Source: Sphagnum compactum
Taxonomy: Eukaryota > Bryophyta > Sphagnopsida > Sphagnales
Length of the DNA: 64,000 nt
Assembly (NCBI GenBank): GCA_965153455.1
Contig: OZ234501.1
Span: 8,184,001-8,248,000, forward strand
Reading direction: 5' to 3'
In this document: piece by piece, positions 38,357 through 50,370 of the stretch
Numbering within the stretch: the first letter of the stretch is position 1
How the letters are laid out: each line of letters starts with the position of its first letter
Position numbers and translations under genes: made by a program
The notes under the pieces: generated by a model
What the model was told of the DNA's origin: nothing
Seen by the model: the letters and a program-made list of their open reading frames with translations, nothing else
Database searches by the model: none

Positions 38357-39350
38357 AGACATTGGATCTATCCCTTGGTTAACATTTTACTCATATGATG
38401 GGGATATAGTCTATGAGTAAAATGATGGTTCCATGAAGAGAGAATGCCAAAAAAATCATCAAATCAATGAAAAATTATTTGCAATTCACTTAAGATTTTC
38501 AACATTCTTGAACGAACTTAGTTTTTCATCCAACCACCGACAACGGTTTGATTTGATGCTTCATTATAATCACAATCCTTAGACTCTAAACCCGAATATT
38601 TCCCATCAATGGTTAACAAGTAATACTACAAATAATGTGACTCGAATACCATGACTCAGCACCGACCGGGGCACCATCCATTGTGTTGGTTGGGTGTGTA
38701 GATGAACCACAAATGAGAGTTACTAAGGTTCCACCTTGGTAACCTATCCCTATACACTTCGACTTCCACCTTGATTACCTAGGGTTTAGGGTTTAAGGTG
38801 AGTATCAAGAGTAAGTAGATAGGGACTCGGAAATGTAAGTGGTTATTATCATTGTGGGTAAGGCAATTGACACCCGTTAAGGAGGTAGATATCGGTGTTG
38901 GTTGTGTATTGAATTTTGACCCGGTTATCAATCCGTTTATAAATAATCTACAAATCAGTTATTGATTTTTGATCATCGGTTAATAACCTAACCACTTGGT
39001 ATTCAATTTTCAAATTTTAATAATTTACCCATATGACTTGGTTATCATCATGTACATAGTTTATCAATTCTTAAACACTAAACATTTTTACGAAAGGAAA
39101 AAAAAAAAAAAAATGTACAGTAAATTTTTTTATTAAAAAAACCCCTATAACATGTGTATAATTATTGGTAGGTTAATCAGTAATTAATGAATTGGGTATT
39201 TGAAAACTTACACTTATGTGTAATCAATGGTTATTACCAAAAAAATTATTGATAAATCTTATCGACACCCAACTTTTTCATATTGACATTGATATTGATA
39301 ACTAATTTGGCACTCATTTAAAAAAAAAAAAAACCTGATAGTTATGTAAA

Positions 39351-39690
39351 ACAAGGGGTGTGTCACACGGTGGCCTTGCCATTTACATTAAAAAGTATCT
39401 TAAAGCAAAAGAGGAATTATGAAATTCACCATGCAAAAATAAAAAAATTTCAAGAAATCCTCTTAAAAAAAATTCAAAATCCTTCAAGATATTATAACTC
39501 TAATATAACTAATCTCAAGTTTCAACACGAGACAAAATATCATCTTTCAAAAATCCTCATATAAAAATAGACCTATTATTATTATTATTATTATTACCTA
39601 GGGGCCAAAATCCCTTAAGCTACTATACTCTATAATGAATCTAAACACGATATCCTTGCCTTGGTAGGCTTAAGGCCAAAAATCAATAAC
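39351..39690 (+). repeat. Copy A of a roughly 0.3-kb direct repeat
   Basis: This segment shares long stretches with 42158-42418 in the same order and orientation: tggccttgccatttacat, aaaagtatcttaa, caaaatccttcaagatatta, aactaatctcaagtttcaac, aagctactatactctataat and cttggtaggc. Copy A carries an extra ATT-trinucleotide expansion (about 39,568-39,596). No coding frame is seen. Confidence 0.9.
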
Positions 39691-42157
39691 CGATCGATTG
39701 ACACGGGTAGATACATGTGGATGGTTTAGTACATATCTAACTATCGTGGTTAGCTATGGGATAGAAATGCAATGAAAAAGTGTTTTCCATCATCTAGACA
39801 CCATCCTTTTGTGGATGATGTGTTGGTGGGTTCTCATTCACTTTGGTGCCTAGTAGGGTAGGCTAATATGATTGATGCTACTACAAGCAATCCTTTCTTT
39901 TACCTTCCTTTTTTCTTCTTTGAAATGAAACTGATTGAGCTTCCATTAGGTACCTACCTACCAACCTTCTTCTTATTGTTGTGGGTCACTACCTATACTC
40001 ACCATAAACCATGGACCACTAAGTAAGTAAAGGGTACCTACTCTTTTGTTTGTTCAGCAAGTGCAAAGAAGGGAAATGGCCTTCTAGTCATTTTGGATGT
40101 TGCCAACCTAAGTAGCCAATGGGTTCCACAAAGATCTCCAACTATTTTGACCATTGGGTTAGGTACCAAGTTAGGGTTAGGTACCTTCTTAGGGTTAAGA
40201 GCCCTAATTGACAAAGGATATAGGGTTGGAACTTGGGATTTTGGGTGGTGTTTAAGTAGTAAGTAACCCTAAAACCCTTGTCCGGGTTTTTTGAGTGTGT
40301 TTGGAGGTTGCATTACATAGTGCAATGTTACCTCCGCCTTTTTAAGAGGTGGGGTGTTTGGAAAGGAGTGAGTATTTTACTTGTCGAAATGCTCACATCT
40401 CATTTTAAAACTTTTTAACAATCACACCTGGTATCAAAGGAAAAGAATTAAAAAACCAAAACTGGACGAGATTTTTATGCTTGATTTTAGCCCATTGCCT
40501 CGGGCTTTAACTCTACACAAAAAACCTCAACCATGGTGGTGTCTCTCCTTTTGCCAACGAATAGTTGATATGTAGCCTTTAGCCTAGTTTGGTAGTTGAA
40601 TGTTTTTTTAAAAAAAAAAATTAAAGAAAAAGTTGAGCAAAGGGGGGGAGATAGATTAGGCCCATTCCAAAAAACTTGTATGTTTGGGTAGTTGTTTTGG
40701 AATAGCTTTGTAGATGACCTAAAACTCAATTGGAATTTGGAACTAATGAATAATTAATGTAGCTCAAAGAATTAATCACCTTCGTGCTCCTTGAACATGT
40801 CTTTATTTGACGAGCTTGTTAATTCTCTTCACATTTGCAAAGTCCTATTCATTTTGTTGGGATAAGCGAATTTCCCACCCATGATGAATTAGCACCGGGA
40901 AGAATCAAAGGATATTTTGTGCACAAGTGCAATTTGTAACCCTAAAACCTCACAAAGTTGTTTGTAAAGGAAGCAAAACATGCATGGGGACGGATTATTA
41001 TTGTTCTCATCAACAAACACACCATGGCAGATTGCCACTTTACAATCTTCAAGAGTGTACCCAAAAGAGGAAAAAGAGGGAGAAAGAGAAAATAACTATG
41101 TTGAAAAGACGGCTAAAGGTTCGAAGGAAGGAAGTATGGTGAAGAGGATAGAGGAGGAGAAAAGAAAGTAGGAGGAAGATGAACATAAAATCATTTCAAA
41201 TGTTTTCAACATATTGATGGAGTTTTGAAATGTTTTCAACATATTGAAACATTTGATGATGTTGAGAAAAAAGAATCACATGTTGCTTTCATTACTTTGA
41301 CAAATCCCTAATGACATGTAAAACCATATTGGCCCGACACTTTGTTATTTTAGCCTCTACTAATGTTTATCACATCTAGTATGGAGTCTTAATTATTTTT
41401 GCCATCATCACCCATTACAAATATGAAAAATGGGACAATATAAAAGCTAGGCTAGGCAATATTGAAATGCTATCACTTGGGCCAATTGTTATGGCCAACC
41501 ATCAAAAATAGTGATTGTATCTTGTGCATATTAAAGTTATCCATAAAGTCAGGCGATTAGGGGGCGAAAACGGTAGGTTTCGGCATAATAGGGCACCAAA
41601 CGAGTAACTTGGAATGAAAATTTTACAAAACGAAATAACTGGGACCCAAACTAGTTTTCCCACCAATTTTGGTGGTAAACTGAGTCTTTCCTTTTACCTG
41701 AGCGCCTCCACTGCTGCTACATATACTTTCACTGCTCCCACCTTTACAACTCCTACAATTACTCTCGAACCTTGTGGATTAAATGCTGAGTTTCAGCCTT
41801 TTATATGGAGATTTAATAAAATTTGCTTACTTTGCAGATACCACTGAAAGATAGGATAGGGGGTGAAAGAGAGGGTGACTTCGCAAATAACTCTATTACA
41901 GCCAACTGATCAAAAGTAGTCATTGTATCTTGTGCATGTTTTAATGGGTCCAAATTCAAATTTCATATGGCCGACCGATGAAAAGCAATTCAAGGAAATG
42001 AAACTCTTGAGGGAAAAAGTGTTATTTTTCTTGAGTTTGAGTGCAGAGAGCAAGCAATTAATATAAAACTGGGAACAATTTCCTCATACTAAAGAGCAAC
42101 TCAGCAAAAATCACATGAACCGAGAAATGACAAAATGAGGATGCTAAGTAGTGAAGA
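39691..42157. other. DNA between the two direct repeats, no gene recognised
   Basis: About 2.5 kb separates copies A and B. Frames here are short and none resembles gag, protease, reverse transcriptase or transposase. A duplicated phrase (gaaatgttttcaacatattg) with a near copy occurs at about 41,196-41,250. No tRNA-type primer-binding site or polypurine tract was recognised, so an LTR-element origin is only a possibility. Confidence 0.5.
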
Positions 42158-42418
42158 ACAAGGCGTGTGTCACACTTTGGCCTTGCCATTTACATGAAAA
42201 AGTATCTTAAGGCAAAAGAAGAATTATGGAAACTAAACTATGTCACCATGCAAAAATACAATCTTCAAAAAATCGTCTAAAGTAAACCAAAATCCTTCAA
42301 GATATTATAACTTTATAACTAATCTCAAGTTTCAACACAAGCCCAAAACCCATTAAGCTACTATACTCTATAATGAATCTAAACACAATATCCTAGGCTT
42401 GGTAGGCAAGGCCAATAA
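42158..42418 (+). repeat. Copy B of the roughly 0.3-kb direct repeat
   Basis: It is the second copy of the unit at 39351-39690, in direct orientation, starting acaaggcgtgtgtcacac. It lacks the ATT expansion of copy A and has several point differences and small indels. Confidence 0.9.
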
Positions 42419-44592
42419 ACAAGCAAGGGAAATCAATCACAAAATGGTTGAGAAAAACAAACAAAAATATGCTCCAAGAGTTGTAATTTGCAAAGTTTTG
42501 CTCTAAGATTGTGAGATGTGCATACATGACAAGCTTAGAACCCTAATCAGGAATTGGAGTGTCACAGAAAATGCAAAAGGGTAAATGGAAAAGGATACTT
42601 GTTGCAACAACAACAACAACAACAAGAAGCAACAAGGACTTCTAATGCACTTTTTCAAGCAATTGGGACTGGAATCCAAGACCATTTTGCAGGGGGACTT
42701 AAGGTACTCCTGAACCCAAAGCCCATGAGCAGATCAAACCAACTACATCTCGAGAACTCCAATTGGAGTGGTATGAGTGAGTGAGTGAGTGAGTCTCACC
42801 CTTGTTGTTGTTGTTGTTGTTGCTGCTGCTCCAGCATCTTTGTTTTTGGGTACTGATGAGTAGAAATTGTGATGAAAATCAGTTCAAGTCTGATTCCAAG
42901 GAGAGAGCTTCAGTATTGATAACCAAGGCTCATGAATGAATGACATCAAGATAAACCATACATGCAAGAGAACAATTTGTTTTCTTCCAAGGTTGCTCAT
43001 GAAGAAAGCTTCAAGATAATAATAATTTTGCCAAGAGCTGTAAGCTTGCAGTAAAAGGTGGCGGCACATGCCTCTGACCCTTGAGAGATGATGAAAATCA
43101 TACTACCTTCTCATGACTCTAGCATGCATCATAAAATTAGAGCCTGGAACTTGCCAATGTTGGCTATGTACATCAGATTGTGCTTGTCAACTATGCGGTG
43201 ACAGCATTGTGAAGGGTTTAGGGTTTGGGTTTTAGATTGTGAAGCTATGACAACAAATGCTGCAAATGCACCCAGTTGGCTATAATGGGTAACAGCAAGC
43301 AAGGATGGACCAAATTTGCACAGCACTGGGAGGAGCTCTTGAGATTTGGAGCCCTGATAAAAGGCATCTGGTCATGCCTTCCTTGAAGAAAGAGATGATG
43401 ACTCCTCTGAAATATTGGAAGTGCAAGACCTGAAGACCACTTGGGGGGATCCTACTGATGCCTCAGGAAGTTGAGAAATGTGGTCATCTTTGATTTTGCA
43501 TGTACAGTCCAAAACCCTAAACCCAAAACTTGTGCCAATTTAAACACAGATTTTGGTGGACTGGGGTACTACTAAAAGAGAGCTAGAAATGCCACAAATT
43601 CCAAACCTTGTGAAGAGAATCAAAGAAATTGTATGCAACTAATTGTCTCAGATCCTCCACTAGTCTGCAAACTTGTGAGAGATATATATAATTTGTGCTC
43701 AACCTCAAGATCATTTTTTTTTTTTTTTCTTTTGGGTTGCCATCACACCCATGGGATTCAACAACAGAAGCCTGGACCATGATCAATTGTGGTTGAAGAT
43801 CTACTTACTAGCAGTTGTCTTAGTGTCTCTTCAGCAACACCCAGCAGCTTGGTGATCTGGTTTTTGGGTTATAATAGTTTTTCTGCAAGTGAAGAAGAAT
43901 GCAAGCTGGATTTGATGAGACCTGCCAAAGACAACAACAACAACAACAACAGTTCAGGGTCCAAGTTGATTCAAGCTTGGCTCTTAAGAGGTAGAACTCA
44001 GATTCGACAGCTGATATGGTAAGAGCTTGGAAATTCCAAGCTCAAAGGGTTTAGGCTTTAGGGTTTGCCATGCAAAATAGCTTGCATGCTTGCTTCTATT
44101 GGGGATTTCAAATTTGCAAAAAACTCTGGACAAAGCAAGAAAACAAAAAAAAAAAAAAAACAGCAGCTTGCAAAATTGGTTGCAAAATTACTCTCAAACT
44201 TACACATGGTGATCAAGCTTGAACTAGATTGCAAATTGAAAGCAATACAGAGACAGAGAGAGAGACAGCGAGAGAGAGAGAGTGAAGAAGCAGCAGAAGA
44301 AGAACAAGATGCGCTTTCCAGATGGCACCTACGAGGCGGTGCTTATCTCCCCCACGTGTCCAAGCTGGAAGAATTCCAGCTTGAGAGTCTATCTCTCCAG
44401 TGCAAATGGGTGCAAATGGGTTTGAGAAAAAGCAGCAATTCAAGGAAGCAGAATTGAAGGGATGGGGAATTCTTAAAACTGCGATTGCAAGTAGTTACAG
44501 CTTGAGGAATTGGGTGCCTGAGAGAGAGACAGACAGAGACAGAGACAGAGACAGAGAGATTCTGAGAAGAGACTAAAGCCGCTGCACGCAAG
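42419..44592 (+). promoter_or_regulatory. Upstream region and probable 5' UTR of the P450 gene
   Basis: No conserved protein is seen. A CAA run (42,603-42,623), a GAGT run (42,776-42,795) and GTT run (42,803-42,822) are present. Close to the start codon there are GA/CAGA tracts at about 44,250-44,284 and 44,520-44,561, probably transcribed as 5' leader. A telomere-box-like GGGTTTAGGCTTTAGGGTTT lies at about 44,048-44,067. Confidence 0.45.
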
Positions 44593-47551
44593 ATGGCGAT
44601 AGTATGGTGGGTATTGTGGCTGTTGGGTGCGGGTGCTGTAGTTGTAGTAGCGATGGCGTTGAGCTTGGTGATTGTAAGAGATTGGATTTGGAGACCCATG
44701 AAGCTCATCCGCGAGTGCAAGAAACAGGGAATTCCTGCCTTTCCATTTGTACCCTTTCTAGGACAGATGCCAGCAATTGACAAGGTAAAAAATACTAGAC
44801 TCCAATTTTCTCTAAGCTTTGGAGATCATTAACACAAGATCAAGAGATTCTCAAGAGTTGGAAACTGGAAAACTGGATTGGAATTCATAAGCAAATTTTC
44901 TTTCTTTCCACTATTGCAGTTTCCTTTCAGATTGTTGCAGATATGGTTTCAAAAATTAAGGTCATACATTCTTTTTTCTGATTTTACTGCTCTCAATCTT
45001 GCAATAAGATTGTTATTCAAGATTGAGAGCTGGAAGATGACTTTAAGATGGAAAAACCCAATTCAATGGTTTTCAGATCAACAAACTTTCAGAAAACTAA
45101 CTGAAGTCATCAAGTTTGTTGTTGCATTTTCTTGAAGAGAAAAGAATCAAAAGGGATGGGTGTAAAAGGAATGTTTGTGCACATATACAGCTATCTAGAT
45201 AACCATGTTTTCACATACTTGCGAAAACAGGCTTGGACGTGGCTTGACTCATACATATCAGGATTGAAGTCTTAGGATTTCAGTTAAGATTCTTGTTCTC
45301 ATTTCTTTGCTAAGATTTTTTGTTCTCAATTCTTTAACTATCATCAGCTGCAGACCATGAGAGTTTTTTTTCATGTGCTCATTTGTCCATGGGTCTTTCG
45401 TCATGAGCAGGCTCTGAAGGGGGGTAGAAATGGAGTGGAGCTCATGAGCAGTGAGGACATGGTAGCAGTGCTGCGGAAGTGCTATGAGACATATGGGAAA
45501 GTTTTTTGCTTCAATATTGGCAAAACTGTTAGACTGAGCATTGCTGACCCGCATTTGATCAAGGACATCCTTGCACACAATGTGGATTCATACACTAAGC
45601 CTTTACATATACGAGTGTTGGGACTTCTTGGAAATGGGTTGTTTGCATCCAGTGGCAATGTTGTATGGGCACCACAACGCCAACTATTCAACCCTGCATT
45701 TCACAACAAAGAAGTCAAGGTAACAAAATACTCTGGAAAAACCTTCCTGACATAGAGCAGTGCAGTGTTTCATTAACCCCTAAATACCAACGCAAATCCC
45801 ATATTGTGACCATTGATAGATTAATCTTTGGATGCAAGACCTGCAAGTTCTAAACCCTAAAAAACACTTGATTATATTATGATGTGAGGTGCGTGTTTTC
45901 TTGCCATGATTGTTTTTCTGATTGGAAGTTGTCATGTTTCTCAACAGAGCAAGTTGCCGACTATCGTTGACTGTGCTCATGCAGCCACTGAGAGGTGGGC
46001 AATGGAAGTGAATTCTGGGCGCACAGAAGTAAACATGTACCAAAAATTTCTTGAATTGACACTTGATGTCATTGGAAAGTGTGGTTTCAGAGTGCAAATT
46101 GATGCGGGTTCTGAAAGTTCCACCAAAGTGATTCAAAGCTTCACCCAATACCTTTATGACTCCAGAGAGCTCATCTTTGGGCTGCCTGCTGTCATCCCAG
46201 GCTACAGGTGTATGTCAACACCTAACCCTCCCATTGAACAACAACATTGACCTTCATGATGAGGTCCAAGTTTGTTTGAATGTTTTGTAGCTTGGGTGAT
46301 TTGAGTCTTAGCTAAAGTGTGCTGTTATCTGTGGATCTCTTTTCTGGAAGATGGCAATAGTTTAGATAATTTTCAAAGGAAATCAAGTCCTGGAAGCTGC
46401 CATCTGAGAATGTAGTGTTTGTTTGATACGGGTCTGGGTAATGAAATTTTGATGTTGCTATTTCTTAAGTAAGAGAAGTCTTGTTTAGTTCTCTTATTGG
46501 GTTCTTGTTATATTGTTTGATCAGTTATTTGTCACAAAGAACCATGAAGAGAATTGCCAAAGAGCGACAGTGGCTTGAAAGCTTCATGGGTGACATCATA
46601 CATAACAGGCAACGTCAATTAAGACATGGTCATGGGAGCAATGAAGCAGCAGCAGCTCCCAACAACTTGCATGATGATCTCTTGGACATCATGATTGGTG
46701 GTGCTGCTAGTGACAGCTCCTCCAATACAGACACTGTCACTACTGCTCAAAACACGCTTCTGGGTCATGATTCAAACACTAATCAAAGAGCTGTTCAGGA
46801 TCTGGGTTCTTCAGCACAACCCAAAGAAGTTGAAGAAAAAGTTCCTCAATCGACGAGGCCAAAGAAAACAATTACTCCTGAAACTTCCACAAGGTTGTCT
46901 AGAGATCAACTGATGAACAATGCACAAACATTTCTGCTTGCGGGACATGAGACGACTGCAAGTCTTCTCACATGGACGATTTACCTGTTGGCAGAACATC
47001 CACTGTGGCAAGAAAGAGCACGAGCTGAGGTAGAGGAGTTTTGTCATCAAGGAGGGGATCAGTTTGCACAGGAGTTGAATCGCATGAAAACTGTGACAAT
47101 GATATTGTATGAATCAATGCGGCTTTTTCCTCCTGTCCCGCTCATTGGTCGGACTTGCATTGAAAACAATACAATCGGTGCAAATTCCACAACTACACCA
47201 ACAACAGGCAAGCTGGTAATTGCCAAAGGGTTGGAGATAGTGATACCTGTAGCAATGGTACACCGTGATCCAGGGATTTGGGGAGATGATGCAGATCAGT
47301 TCCAGCCTGCTAGATTTGCAAATGGGATCAGTGGTGCTTGTGGAAATCCATTTGCATTTATACCCTTTGGAGCAGGGCCTCGAACATGCATTGGACAAAC
47401 ACTGGCTTTGAGTGAAGCCAGAACCGTTTTAGCAGCTATGCTTCCAATGTTTTCTTGGACTTTGGCCCCTGGGTTCCGAAACATTCTCGATGTCACACTT
47501 ACTTTGCAACCCAAATTCGGCATGCCCATTGTGCTCACGAGGTTGAAATGA
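44593..47551 (+). CDS. Cytochrome P450 monooxygenase, CYP72-clan type
   Basis: Exons are 44593-44784, 45411-45719, 45948-46207 and 46525-47551, with GT-AG junctions and phases 0, 0 and 2; the spliced length is 1788 nt, or 595 aa. An N-terminal hydrophobic anchor (about residues 4-28) is followed by the basic/proline-rich entry to the P450 fold. Key motifs are AGHETT in the I helix (about 393-398), ExxR as ESMR (450-453), FQPARF (513-518) and the haem loop PFGAGPRTCIG with the haem-ligand Cys at about 542. Motif wording (LAGHETTASLLTW, HRDPGIWG, FGAGPRTCIGQ.LAL.EA) fits the plant CYP72 clan. The enzyme is expected in the ER membrane using NADPH-P450 reductase; its substrate cannot be told. It is about 70-80 aa longer than usual, because of a Ser/Thr/Asn/Gln-rich linker at about 312-378 and a short Thr-rich insert near 474-482. 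Confidence 0.92.
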
Positions 47552-47792
47552 AACCAATTCTAGGGCCAATTCCTTTTTTGTACAAAAAGGGGTGTACTAT
47601 GGTGAACCAATTTCTTTAAGAAACACAGTCGTAGTAGCCTTTACAAAATTGGCATAGAAAACTGGCAACAGATCATCAGTTTACTGCAGACGCCTGAATC
47701 CTTCCTTCTATGATAGATTCCACTAACCTTCGAAGTGGAAAAAGCCTTGGATTTGCCACATTAACTTCATGAGCAGGTTTTACTAGTTTCTT

Positions 47793-47960
47793 TGAGATTC
47801 GGGTTGTGGGTTGCAGCAGAAAGGAAAAATTTCAGAGTGAAAATTCTTTGGGATTTGGGTTGTGGCTTGCAGCTGGAGGAAACAAAATTCAGAACGAAAT
47901 TCTTTGAGCTTTGGGTTGCCACTGAAAGCAAAACTTTCAGAATTCTTCATTTCAAGTTTA
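47793..47960 (+). repeat. Imperfect tandem repeat, about 55 bp, three units
   Basis: Units start near 47,797, 47,851 and 47,907, each with the order t(c/t)gggttgtgg-ttgcag-aaa-ttcagA-gaaa-ttcttt. The third unit is shorter and more diverged. Confidence 0.7.
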
Positions 47961-48559
47961 GTAGAAACAGCAGAAACTGTGTGCAACTGCAGCAGGCGTT
48001 TTGCTTCTCATTTTTTGGAGCTTTTGGGTTTATGACATGCGATGAGGGGGTTACGTATTTTTGTTAGATCTGCAAGAAGTAGTAGTAGTAGTTTGTGCTT
48101 TAGATTTGATTTGAGCTTATTATTAAGCTTTTGCTCGAGTGAAGTTCCTATTGAATTTCTGCTCTTGACATAACAGTATATGCATGTCAAGATGAAACAA
48201 CAACTAATGAAAATTATGCACCTTCCAGTCGTTTGAAACGTTGTTCTTGACTGGAGAATTTGATGTGCGTTTTTGATTGTGAGTTTGACGAGATCTAGAG
48301 AGCATTCACCTAGATTGTTTAAGCAAGTTTCACGATCAAATTTTGTCTTTGATTCAAGGCTTCTCTTTTCTTTTGTGGGGGATTTTGCTAATTGGCACTA
48401 CAATGATATGATGCGCTATAATGTTTTCTAATGAACGATGAATGTCTTGTGACTACATAGTTTGCCAACTTATTTATTCGAAGGTCAGGTTTGTTTGGAA
48501 ACAAACTTGCCCAATAACAACAACTCTAAATCACTAGGTCAAATTCTATCTAAGCTTTT

Positions 48560-48659
48560 ATGTAGGTGAGAGGGTTTCATGCTTTGCGCTACTTCTTAAG
48601 AGTGCGAGGGATCTTACGCCTATAAGTAGGTGAGGGTTTCATGCCTTTCACTACTTGTG

Positions 48660-48691
<32 letters not shown>

Positions 48692-48895
48692 TCTTACGCC
48701 TCTAAGTAGGAGATGGTTTCATGCTTTCTGCTACTTCTTAAGAGTGGGGAGGGATCTTAGGCCTATAAGTAGGTTTAGGGTTTCATGTTTTCCACTACTT
48801 TGTTTAGAGTGAGGGATCTTACACCTATAAGTAGGTGAGGGTTTCATGCTACTTCTTTAAAGGCAGAGGGATCTTATGCCTATAAGTAGGTGTAT
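48560..48895 (+). repeat. Minisatellite of about 55-80 bp units with an internal GA expansion
   Basis: About five units share the phrases gggatcttacgcctataagt, aggtgagggtttcatgc and tactacttcttaaga-type sequence, beginning near 48,608, 48,688, 48,751, 48,813 and 48,868. One unit contains a pure GA run at 48,660-48,687, so a microsatellite has expanded inside a minisatellite. Confidence 0.85.
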
Positions 48896-49319
48896 GTATG
48901 TATAGAAAGGGCAAAAAAGGGCGAAAATTATGCCTATTTTCCTATTTTAAAAAAAAGAAAACCTCAGGTCTCTGTTTTGATTTCCTTTTTTTTAATTTAA
49001 AAAAAAATTGAAAAACATTATACCTAATACACTATACATGTTAATACATTTCTAATTAGGACATTATAAAAAGGGGAAACAAAACCAAAAATTTGTTTAA
49101 CTATTAATTATTTATATTAATTAGTTACTTAATTAATTATTATTAAAGAAGAAGAAGAAGAAAAAAAGAAAAAGAAAAGAAAAGAAAATTAGCAGGTTTT
49201 TCCCCTTTTTTCGCCACACAATTAATTTTTATATAAAAAATAGATTAAAATGATAATTAATTAAATAATTAAAAACAAATAAATATGTGATTATAATACC
49301 CCCTCTGGAAACAACAAGG

Positions 49320-49530
49320 CGGCTCATTGATTGGTTGGCTATCAAAAAAGAGCCAATAGGAGGTAGACACGATGAGATCCTGACCAATGAGAAGCTAGGA
49401 AAAATGCCTTATCTTATCCGAGTATTATCCACTCATCCTTGCCTTAGCCCCTTTGCTTCTTCTCCTCCTCCTCGTTGTCCCTCACGCGCGCTCTCTCTCT
49501 CTCTCTGTGTTTTTTCCATCGCTTATTTCT
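49320..49530 (+). promoter_or_regulatory. Probable light-regulated promoter of PsbTn (CCAAT and I-box motifs)
   Basis: Upstream of the PsbTn start codon lie CCAAT sequences at about 49,352 and 49,383, an inverted ATTGG near 49,328, and CTTATCTTATCC at 49,408-49,419. On the reverse strand the last reads GGATAAGATAAG, two overlapping GATAA I-box motifs as known from photosynthesis gene promoters. A CT tract at 49,490-49,506 probably lies in the leader. The role is inferred from motif and position only. Confidence 0.5.
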
Positions 49531-49641
49531 TCTTCCTTGTCTATTGCATTTCTTGTGCATTTGCAAAACTCATTGACTTGATTTCCTCCTCTTTGTTCTC
49601 AACCGTCGCAGATTTTGTTAACAGCTTCCACGAAATATATA

Positions 49642-50370
49642 ATGGCTTCCATTATGTTGCCAGCGTCTTCTTGCATTGCTGCATCTGTGGCGTCGTCAGT
49701 GGTAGGAGCTCGTGTCACAACACGCTCTACGGGAACAAGCACCACCAGTGTGATCAAGGTACGAAGTTTTTTTTTGGTTTTAATAATACTATCAATCTCC
49801 TAACTATACTACTCCGCAGTTGTATCAAATTTTGGTTTTATTGCTGTTATTTTTGTTGTTGTTTTGGATTTGTTTCTTTGTGTAATCGGAATGCGCTTTA
49901 GCAGTAATGAACAAGTTAATCAGCGTTCAGAGCAGTGAAATTTTAGTGTGGCGCTTCCTGCTGCTGCTTCAGATTCCTGTTTGCTTCAACATGGCTGAAA
50001 CTTTCACAACTGGAAGTGTCTTCTTCTTCGCCGATGTCTTGATGTGTTTGGAATTGTGTCCTTTTTGTTGCTTCTGCGCTGATTTTGTGCTTTTCAGTGG
50101 ATTCTTCTCTCATGTGTGAAGAAGATGCTGCTTTGTCGGCTTCTTTCGCAGGTTGCGCCGGTTGTACGGTGTCAAGCTGTGGCTAAGGGAGATGATAATG
50201 CAGTGGTCGATAGGCGTGCGGTCATGGTCGCTGCGGCAGCTTCCGTTTTGGCCATAGCAGCGCCTGTGTTCGCTGCCGAGGAAGCGAAACCGAAGAAGTC
50301 ATCCAAATATGGCCAATACGGCAACATTTGCGCGGCTCTTCCCACCGGTTCCAAATGCCATCAACCTTAA
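49642..50370 (+). CDS. PSBTN: Photosystem II 5 kDa subunit PsbTn, nuclear-encoded, thylakoid lumen
   Basis: Two exons, 49642-49758 and 50152-50370, join in phase 0 with the donor gtacga and acceptor ttcgcag, giving 111 aa. The N-terminal part (Met, Ser/Thr/Ala-rich, few acidic residues) looks like a chloroplast transit peptide. It is followed by a lumen-targeting segment: twin arginines in DRRAVMVAAAASVLAIAAP and an AxA-type cleavage site (VFAAEE). The mature peptide is about 30 residues, Lys-rich, with two cysteines in ICAALPTGSKCHQP, matching the PsbTn pattern of a C-terminal Cys pair spaced by about ten residues. PsbTn is a small lumenal subunit of plant photosystem II; its exact role is poorly defined. 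The twin Arg raises the possibility of Tat-type import. Upstream I-box motifs fit a light-regulated gene. Confidence 0.85.

Larger units (their letters stand above)
36361..39350. other. Intergenic DNA with several short tandem repeats
   Basis: No gene is supported. The stretch has GA runs near 36,377 and 37,463-37,491, a GTGA/GT run at 37,637-37,677, a 48-52 bp imperfect duplication at 37,313-37,412, a 28-bp triplicate at 38,273-38,356, and a telomere-like TAGGGTTTAGGGTTTA at about 38,780-38,796. Confidence 0.6.
47552..49286. other. P450 3' flank and intergenic tandem repeats
   Basis: The first few hundred bases are presumably the 3' UTR of the P450 gene. Two imperfect tandem arrays follow (47,793-47,960 and 48,560-48,895), then AT-rich DNA with a GAA/AAAG-rich stretch near 49,147-49,187. 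No open frame is credible. Confidence 0.6.

Noticed and set aside
39691-42157. LTR retrotransposon between the direct repeats
   Set aside because: No gag-pol coding remnant, primer-binding site or polypurine tract was seen, and the repeat ends do not show a clear TG...CA with target duplication.
44065-44457. Open frame before the P450 gene
   Set aside because: It runs through a poly-A and GA microsatellite (Lys and Arg-Glu repeats) and has no conserved sequence; it is most likely 5' leader or promoter.
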